A stretch of DNA of 64,000 nucleotides. Origin: Theobroma cacao (lineage: Eukaryota > Streptophyta > Magnoliopsida > Malvales > Malvaceae). The position numbers and the translations under genes were made by a program. The notes beneath the pieces were generated by a model. That model was not told where the DNA came from. It did not search any database and worked only from the letters and a program-made list of their open reading frames with translations. Where the stretch lies: contig NC_030853.1 of assembly GCF_000208745.1 (NCBI RefSeq), positions 18,750,924 to 18,814,923 of the forward strand, read 5' to 3'. Below, piece after piece: positions 57,117 through 64,000 of the stretch (its first letter is position 1; each line of letters begins with the position of its first letter).

Positions 57117-58605
57117 CTTCTAATCTTTTAGACAAATTCGATCATTTTGTTCCCTTTGATAATAGAAATCCCTCAATTATTTACCAGAACCCTCCAAAGA
57201 TTGATTGTTTCAGGCCCACTACAACAATGGTCTGAATAGGGAAAAGTCTACTAATTGAGGTTGTATTTTATTTCATTTCATTCAATTTGATTGGTTAATA
57301 AGGTTGTTGGAGTGATAGGAAAAAAAGCCTAATGTTTTTTTGTAATTTTTTAAAGTGAAAATAGGAAACCAATTTAATGAGGGGAATTGTGTATCTTAAT
57401 TAGTCGCCCTTTTGAGTTAATAAATCCATCATTTTACTTTCCCATGCTCTTACCTTGTTTCTGTGTTTGTATAGGGAAATGTGCATGTCTGTGTATGCCA
57501 GTGCATGGATGAACCTTATTTATGCATTTTTTTAATTAATGATTTCATAAAATGAAATGATTTATAATCAGAGATGTCTACTTTAGAACGACAATGTTGA
57601 ATTGAACATGCCTGTGATGGATTGGTTGGATTTGTATTTCATTTTCCAAGTGACAAAAATTGTTGAAGTTTGCCCTCCTCGTATGTTTTTGGTATTGTCA
57701 AGCATGTTATGGTGCTATGTACGGTATTCTCTCCATTTGTTTTACAAGCAAGCACAAATGGAGCGCATGCATTTAAATTAGCTAATATAGTATCCGTATT
57801 TAAGATTAGCATAGTGTAATGAAGCTTTTGGTGTTCTTTTTTGTTTTTTCTCTGCAAAGGGCTTTAAGTTGTGATTAGCATTTCATGTTGATGTTTAGCC
57901 ATAGAATAACTTGGATTTTTTTACGATTCTAGCAAAATTTATAGATTTCATGTTGATATATAATAGTGAGGCGTCTTGGTGCCTCACATGAGTGCGACTA
58001 AATACACTTCTGAATTGTAGAGTTGCTCTGCAACTACTAGCTAATAGCTATTAAAGAAATACATTGGTCAATTAAATCTTATAATCATTGTTTTTTGTTT
58101 ACATTCCATTGTACAGTCAGCATGAGTGCTCAAATATGTGTGCCATAAGAAAACTTCATCCTGATGTTCAGTGGTAGAGTCAAGATTTTACATTTAAGGG
58201 GATAAAAAATCAAAAACAATGTTTATAAATTAAACAGTTATATTAAAAATTCAATGTTTGATAATAATATAAAACAATTTAGACAAAAAAGTTCATATGA
58301 AAATTATACAAATAAATCCTGAAAATTATTCAAAGGAATCAACCTTAATAATTTACTTAAAAGAATCAACTAGTATAATCATAAATAATTTGATGATGAC
58401 AATAATCTCAATTTCTAGATAAACTTAACAACAAACAAAAATTAACAAATATAATAACAAAAATCTCAATGGGAAGCAATCCCTTAAAAAATATTAATGA
58501 CTATCAATAAACAATTCAATGGACAAGCAATTTTCTAAAATGAATCACAAAAATTACATACATATTAATAAACAATTCAACGAGTAAGCAATCCTTGAAT
58601 AGCAA
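57117..58605. other. Non-coding flank of the duplicated segment (copy 2)
   Basis: Collinear with 34275-35767, with many scattered substitutions. No gene. The small repeat start CAGTGGTAGAGTCAAGATTT is at 58169-58188. Confidence 0.55.
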
Positions 58606-58731
58606 TGTAAAACTCGACCCTACAAACATCTGTCATGACATACATGCACTAAGTAGCATGTTATTACACTAGGAAAGTTCCTAAAAATAGACGAAACCCG
58701 GTATTATACCTAACGGTACACTTGAGATTAT
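58606..58731 (+). repeat. Truncated 5' LTR of the gypsy element
   Basis: Starts TGTAAAACTCGACC and follows the 3' LTR (62921 onward) up to CGGTACACTTGAGAT, about 125 bases. The next bases are gag. The rest of the LTR (at least 950 bases), the primer-binding site and the N-terminus of gag are deleted. Confidence 0.9.
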
Positions 58732-59395
58732 TTTTGAGTTTGAAACAAGGGAACATGACCATTGAGGAGTATGAAACTCGTTTTAACGAGCTGATGTTGT
58801 ATGTACCTGAGTTGGTGAGATTGGAGAAAGATCAGGTAAACTACTTTGAGGAAGGACTCCGTGATGAGATACAGGAGCGTATGATAGTGACCAGCAAGGA
58901 GTCATAAAAGGAAGTTATGCAGATGGCCTTATTGGCTGAGAAGCTCGCCACTGAGAATAGACTGATCCGAGCTGAGTTTGCAAAGAGAAGAAATCTGCCT
59001 ACGTTCCCAAGTCAATCTTTAAAGAGAGGCAGAGATTCGACATTTACTGCAGGAAGTACTACCTCAGCGTCTGTGGCATCCACTAGACCTCCATCTCAGC
59101 AGTCACAATCGAGATCTTCTAGATTTGATCGGGCAGTGATGAGTAGTCAGGGGAGGACTTTAGGAGGATTGGACATATGCCGTAATTACGGAGGATTTCA
59201 TGTTGGGTCATGTAGACAACCTGTAAAGTGTTTTCAATGCGGCCAACAGGGGCATATCAAGAGAGATTGTCCTCAGTTGAGATGGGATACAGTAGGTACT
59301 TCTACTCCTCCGACTCGTCTAGTATATCGCGAAAAGACACTTTGGGATCACAGTCCAGACAGGGCCTAGTGATACGATCAGGCATGGGGAGTAAT
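58732..59395 (+). pseudogene. Gypsy gag C-terminal part with zinc knuckle
   Basis: Begins inside gag at FLSLKQGNMTIEEYETRFNE, then LVRLEKDQVNYFEEGLRDEI and a stop at 58905. It goes on with MQMALLAEKLATENR and a Ser/Arg-rich stretch to the zinc knuckle CFQCGQQGHIKRDCP (C-x2-C-x4-H-x4-C intact) near 59229-59273. The frame ends at 59369. Confidence 0.88.
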
Positions 59396-59434
59396 ACCCC
59401 AGAGCAGCTATTTTCTAAATCGCAGTCCTAGATT

Positions 59435-59818
59435 TTGACCAGGGTCTTTGTAGTGACTGAGGATGAAGCCCGGGTTCAACCTAGCACAGTGACAGGTACT
59501 ATGATTGTGTTTGATAGAGATGCACATGTTTTGATAGATTTGGGCTCCGATAGATCATATGTGAGCATATCATTTGCATTATTCTCATATAGAAACCTGT
59601 CACCATTAGAGGAAGAGATTATAGTGCATACTCCTCTAGGCGAGCGGTTAGTAAGAAATACATATTATAGAGACTGTAGTATTAAAGTTGGGGAAGAAAA
59701 ATTTATGGGTGATTTAATCCCTTTGGAGATTCGAGACTTTGATTTTATCTTGGGTATGGATTGGTTGTCCACTCATCGAGCAAAGGTGGATTGTTTTAAG
59801 AAAGAAGTGATTCTCTAG
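59435..59818 (+). pseudogene. Gypsy protease, active site DLGS
   Basis: AHVLIDLGSDRSYVSISFAL occupies the aspartic protease position, where the family has D-S/T-G-S/A. Ser/Thr is Leu here, so the conserved catalytic triad is altered though the Asp remains. It continues LIPLEIRDFDFILGMDWLST and HRAKVDCFKKEVIL, stop at 59816. Confidence 0.85.
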
Positions 59819-60811
59819 AGTTTAGAGGGAGTAGAAGTTGTATTTACGGGGGAGCGTCGAGTATTACAGTATTGTGTAATCTCGACCCTCAAAGCTTTGA
59901 AATTGGTGCGAAAGGGATATCCGGCATACTTGGCTCACTTGATTGATATATCGAGGGAGGAACCTAAGTTAGAGAATGTCCCCGTAGTAAATGAGTTCCC
60001 TGATGTATTTCTTGATGAATTACTGGGACTTCCTCTCGATCGTGTGTTTGAATTCACCATTGACTTATTTTCGGGTACTGCCTCTATCTCTATTCCTCCA
60101 TATAGAATTGCTCCGGCAGAGTTGAAAGTACAATTACAAGAGTTAGTGGACAAGGGTTTTATACGCCCTAGTATATCTCCGTGGGGAGCACCGATTTTAT
60201 TTGTGAAAAAGAAAGATGGTACACTTCGATTATGTATAGATTACCGACAGCTTAACAGAATGACCATTAAGAACAAGTATCTGTTACCGAGGATTGATGA
60301 TCTTTTCGATCAATTACAGGGAGCTATAGTGTTTTTAAAGGTTGATTTGAGGTCTGGGTATCATCAGTTGAAGATTAAAGAACAGGATGTACCCAATATA
60401 GCGTTCAGGACTCGGTACGGTCATTATGAGTTCTTGGTCATGCTTTTTGGATTAACTAACGCACCAGCAACTTTTATGGATCTCATGAACAGGGTGTTCC
60501 ACCCTTACTTGGATAAGTTTGTTATTGTGTTCATTGATGACATCCTGGTTTACTCGAGAGATAATGATGAATATGCTACTCACTTACGTATAGTATTACA
60601 GACTTTGCGAGAAAGACAGTTGTATGCAAAGTTTTCGAAGTGTGAGTTTTGGTTACAGGAAGTGGTATTCTTGGGACACGTAGTATCGGGAGTTGGAATA
60701 TATGTTGATCCCAAGAAAATAAAGGCAATTTTACAATGGGAGCAACCTAAGACAGTGACGAAGATTCGTAGTTTCCTCGAATTAGTCGATTATTATTGGA
60801 GGTTTGTTTAG
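59819..60811 (+). pseudogene. Gypsy reverse transcriptase
   Basis: From 59897: [60 protein letters not shown] and [20 protein letters not shown] with the first catalytic Asp. [20 protein letters not shown] and the catalytic FIDDILVYS (usual YVDD or FIDD in gypsy) follow, then [20 protein letters not shown]. This 304-codon stretch is open and all RT active residues are present. It is the best preserved coding block in the window. A TAG at 60809 separates it from RNase H. Confidence 0.93.
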
Positions 60812-61387
60812 GGATTTTCCTTAATAGCAGCTCCTTTGACCCATCTAACTCGTAAGGGAGTTAAGTTTGAGTAGGATGATGTTTGTAAGAATCGATTTCA
60901 GGAGCTAAAGAATCGGTTAACTTCCGCTCCAGTTTTAACACTTCCTGTGAGTGGTAAGGAATTTATGGTGTACAGTGATGCATCTAAGTTAGGGTTAGGG
61001 TGTGTGTTGATGCAGGATGAGAAAGTAATAGCTTATGCTTCCCGACAGTTGAAGAAGCATGAAGCAAATTACCTTACCCATGACTTAGAGTTAGCAGCAG
61101 TGGTGTTTACTTTAAATATTTGGAGGCATTACTTGTATGGTGAGCATTGTAGGATATTTACGGATCACAAGAGTTTAAAATATTTGCTCACTCAAAAAGA
61201 GCTTAATTTGAGGCAAAGGCGATGGTTGGAGTTGATAAAAGATTATGACTTGGTGATAAACTATCATCCGAGAAAGGCGAATGTTGTAGCTGATGCCTTA
61301 AGTCGTAAGTCTTCATCGTCTTTAGCCATACTTCAGAGTTGTTATTTTTCAGCATTATTAGAGATGAAATCTCTTGGGTCCAGTTGA
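60812..61387 (+). pseudogene. Gypsy RNase H
   Basis: After two stops (60809 and 60872) the frame has [40 protein letters not shown] with the first Asp, [20 protein letters not shown] with Glu, and [11 protein letters not shown] with Asp. It ends in [11 protein letters not shown]. The RNase H active residues are all present. The frame ends at 61387 with a small overlap into the integrase frame. Confidence 0.92.
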
Positions 61388-62311
61388 GAAATGCTGAGGA
61401 TGGATCCTTATTGGCAAGCTTTATTGTGCGACCTTCGTTACTTAATCAGATCAAGGACATTCAGAGGTCTGATGATGAGTTAAGAAAAGAAATTCAAAAA
61501 CTAACCGATGGGGAAGTCAGTGAGTTCAGATTTGGAAAGGATAATGTCTTGATGTTTAGAGATCGAGTTTGTGTTCTTGAGGGAAACCAGTTGAGACAGG
61601 CGATCATGGAAGAAGCTCATTCATCTGCCTATGCATTACATCCCGGAAGCACTAAGATGTATAGGACTATCAGGGAGAATTATTGGTGGCTGGGTATGAA
61701 GCGAGACGTAGCAGAATTCATAGCAAAGTGTCTCGTATGTCAGCAAGTTAAGGCGGTGCATCAAAGGCCAGCAAGTACACTTCAGTCTTTACCTGTTCTT
61801 GAGTGGAAATGGGAGCATGTAACTATGGATTTTGTTTTGGGACTGCCACGGACACAGAAGGGAAATGATGCGTTCTGGGTGATCGTAGATCGGTTGACTA
61901 AGTTCGCTCACTTTTTAGCTGTCCACAGTACATACTCTATTGAGAAGCTAGCTCAGCTTTATATAGATGAGATTGTGAGGCTACATGGAGTTTCCCGTTT
62001 CTATAGTCTCAAACCGAGATCCTCGATTCACTTCTAGATTTTGGCTGAAATTTCAAGAAGCTCTCGGGATCAAATTGAAATTTAGCACTGCTTTTCACCC
62101 ACAGACAGATGGTCAGTCAAAGAGGACTATCCAGACTATGGAGGATATGTTGAGGGCTTGTGTCATGGATTTCCTTGAGAGTTGGGATAGACACTTGCCA
62201 TTAGTGGAATTTACTTACAACAATAGTTTCCAGTTTAGCATTGGCATGGCACCATATGAAGCTTTATATGGAAGGAAATGTCGTACTCCACTTTCTTGGG
62301 AGATGAAGTAG
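61388..62311 (+). pseudogene. Gypsy integrase, catalytic Glu changed to Lys
   Basis: Zinc-binding part: AHSSAYALHPGSTKMYRTIR and CLVCQQVK (H-H-C-C). Core: WEHVTMDFVLGLPRTQKGND with the first Asp, a frame shift near 62010, then VSIVSNRDPRFTSRFWLKFQ with the second Asp. Next is FHPQTDGQSKRTIQTMEDML. The family reads GQSERTIQ, so the catalytic Glu is Lys (a G-to-A change would do it). LYGRKCRTPLSWEMK and a stop end this block. Confidence 0.9.
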
Positions 62312-62881
62312 GTGAAAGAAAGTTAGTTAGTGTGGAATTGATCGATCTAACTAATGGACAAGATCAAGGTTATACGAGAGAGGCTAAAGGTAGCCTAGGA
62401 TAGGCAGAAGAGCTATGCAGATAAACGGAGAAAAGACTTGAAGTTTGAGTTTGATGATAAAGTTTTTCTTAAGGTTTCTCCATGGAAAGGTGTGATTCGA
62501 TTTGCGAAGCGGGGAAAGCTTAACCCAAGGTATATTGGACCATTCTGAATCATTGAGAGAATTGGACCAGTGGCTTATCGGTTAGAACTACCTCCGGAGT
62601 TAGATTGGATCCATAACGTTTTCCATGTCTCCATGCTTAAGAAATATGTACCAGATCCCTCTCACATCCTCAAAGCACCTCCGATCGAGTTGCATGACGA
62701 TTTGAAGTTCGAGGTGCAACTTGTGAGTATCTTGGATCGAAAGGATCGAGTATTGAGGAACAAGAGTATTTCAATGGTCAAAGTGTTATGGAAAAGTGCT
62801 CTAATGGAGGAAATGACATGGGAAGTAGAGCATCAAATGAGGAACCAATACCCGCATCTATTTGTCGAATCTGGTAAGTGA
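62312..62881 (+). pseudogene. Gypsy integrase C-terminal tail with chromodomain-like end
   Basis: After the stop at 62309 the reading continues with KAAQDRQKSYADKRRKDLKF-type bases and VFLKVSPWKGVIRFAKRGKL, a further stop near 62546, then RLELPPELDWIHNVFHVSML, KKYVPDPSHI and VQLVSILDRKDRVLRNKSIS. The end VKVLWKSALMEEMTWEVEHQ and MRNQYPHLFVES is a Tekay/Del-type chromodomain-like segment thought to help target heterochromatin in the family. Confidence 0.88.
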
Positions 62882-62904
62882 AATTTTGAGGTCAAAATTT
62901 TATT

Positions 62905-62920
62905 TTAAAGGGGGTAGAAT
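62905..62920 (+). promoter_or_regulatory. Polypurine tract of the gypsy element
   Basis: TTTAAAGGGGGTAGAAT directly precedes TGTAAAACCTGACC, the start of the 3' LTR. Confidence 0.85.
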
Positions 62921-64000
62921 TGTAAAACCTGACCCCACAAACATCTGTCATGACATACATGTAGTAAGTAGCATGTTATTACGCTAGGAAAGTTCCTAAG
63001 AATAGATGAAACCTGATATCATACCTAACGGTACACTTGAGATGATTTAACCTCGAACTAGTTCAAATAGGAATCGTATGATGAAATTTAATATTTTATA
63101 GTCCAGGAATGACTAAAAAGGATTGTTTGGAATTTGAGGGTTTATTTGGGGTAAAATTGAAAATTTTGATGTTTAGGGGTAAAATTGTCATTTTGCCACC
63201 TAAGATAATAATTTGATCATGGAGTGAAATTTTTGACTAAGATTAACTATTTGGAGTATAATTTAATGATAGGAAGTGAAAAAGTTTAATTCTGGTGATT
63301 TATGGAGTGTAGGGGCAAAATCGTAATTTTGCCACCCGAGAACAAAATTTAAGATTTTGAGAGAATTTAGATCAAATTTGACAAATTGGAGAATGGTATG
63401 AGTATAAGGGATGAAAAATATGTCTATGGGTAATTTTTCAGTTTTTGGGGTAAAAATGTAATTTTTGACTTTTACGGGGGTAAAAGTGTAAATTTTAAAA
63501 ATTACGCCACTAAGACTTTGGATAAGTCTGAGAATTTTATCTAAGTTATGGATATGTGGGACAAGTGTATGGTGAAAATTTGGAAATAAAAGGATGGCTA
63601 GAATTTAAGGAATTAATAAAATATTAAAAAAATGAATAAAATAATATTATATTATTTTAGCCTTTAAAAAGGTCAAAATTTCAGAATTCTCATCTTCTTC
63701 AGCCGTCCAAACCAGGAGAGAAAAGGGAAAAAAATAAGAACCCTAGCAGAAAATTTTGGGGAAAATCAAGAGAAATCAAAAAATCAAGCATTAAAAAGGT
63801 AAATTTCATTGATTTTCCTTGTGAATTTCACTACCCATGCATTTTTTTCTCATTTCCATGCAAAATTAGAAAGTGGGTATGGACACCCATGCTGGCCAAA
63901 CCTCCATGGATGAGTTTTGAGCTTGAGTTTTGGTTGATTTTAATTGAATTAAGTGATTTTAGTTAGGTTATATTGAAATATAGCAAAAATAAGCTAGAGA
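62921..64000 (+). repeat. 3' LTR of the gypsy element (incomplete at window end)
   Basis: Begins TGTAAAACCTGACCCC. It contains several GGGGTAAAATTGT(C/A)ATTTTGCCAC-type blocks in loose tandem (63170-63500) and a TTTAAAAAGG region near 63663, followed by TTCTTCAGCCGTCCAAACC, the same layout as the solo LTR at 54140-57111. At least 1080 bases; the true end is outside. Confidence 0.9.

Larger units (their letters stand above)
45414..58605. repeat. Segmental duplication, copy 2 (interrupted by two solo LTRs)
   Basis: Collinear with copy 1. Removing the Athila-family solo LTR plus TSD (1,375) and the gypsy solo LTR plus TSD (2,977) from 13,192 bases leaves 8,840. It holds the empty sites of the MULE and of the Athila-like element. 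The right edge is the gypsy element at 58606. Confidence 0.9.
58606..64000 (+). mobile_element. Tekay/Del-like Ty3/gypsy element, 5' deleted, running off the window
   Basis: A 5' LTR stub (58606-58731) is followed at once by gag, without primer-binding site. Then come protease, RT, RNase H, integrase with a chromodomain-like tail, a polypurine tract and the 3' LTR from 62921 on. Gene order and the tail (LVKVLWKS-like block, EEMTWEVEHQMRNQYPHLF) fit the Tekay/Del chromovirus lineage. It cuts the copy 2 duplicate at AGCAA (58601-58605). At least six stops or frame changes and two altered active sites make it inactive. Confidence 0.92.

Overview
The window is a stretch of eudicot plant nuclear genome made almost entirely of nested, decayed transposable elements. 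The reasons are plant-type Ty1/copia, Athila-like and Tekay/Del-like Ty3/gypsy retrotransposons, two MuDR-type (MULE) transposases, a plant Ulp1-like gene with a DUF1985-type region, and a broken TIR-NBS resistance gene (TIR-NBS genes with this layout are typical of eudicots and missing from grasses). I cannot name the species. I see no intact host gene.

Large-scale layout: two direct copies of one ancestral segment. Copy 1 lies at 1086-35767 and copy 2 at 45414-58605. After removing later insertions each is about 8.84 kb (8838 and 8840 bases by coordinate arithmetic). Both hold, in order, a LINE zf-RVT fragment (- strand), an AT-rich stretch, a Ty1/copia element (- strand) with the same TAATT target duplication, and an AT-rich flank with the start of a small repeat. 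Copy 1 later received a 17.9-kb composite MULE (1148-19013) and a 8-kb Athila-like element (23200-31163). Copy 2 later received an Athila-family solo LTR (50768-52137) and a 3-kb gypsy solo LTR (54140-57111). Each copy therefore shows the empty site for the other copy's insertions. Gypsy-type elements truncate the visible duplication at both outer edges (1-1085 and 58606-64000).

The composite MULE is the richest object. It has diverged outer TIRs and a perfect 9-bp TSD, subterminal arrays sharing an ACACGCCATG-like core, an Ulp1/DUF1985-type gene remnant (+ strand), a third TIR-like end at 6862, a mudrA-like transposase (- strand, 15450-18134), and a second, unrelated MULE (7325-14215) nested inside with its own mudrA and a solo LTR (12256-13759). 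The Ulp1-like gene keeps the His and Asp of the protease triad but carries Tyr where the catalytic Cys should be.

Between the copies (35768-45413) lie a different decayed copia RT fragment (+), AT-rich repeat debris with a palindrome-bearing AACGTGTC-type repeat, a TIR-NBS pseudogene on the - strand (two frameshifts, one nonsense codon, no LRR), and a diverged direct duplication of non-coding DNA. The right end is a Tekay/Del-like gypsy element whose 5' LTR is cut to about 125 bp and fused to gag, and whose 3' LTR runs off the window.

No rRNA, tRNA, CRISPR or prokaryotic features were seen. Nearly all coding regions are interrupted, so they are reported as pseudogenes or element remnants.
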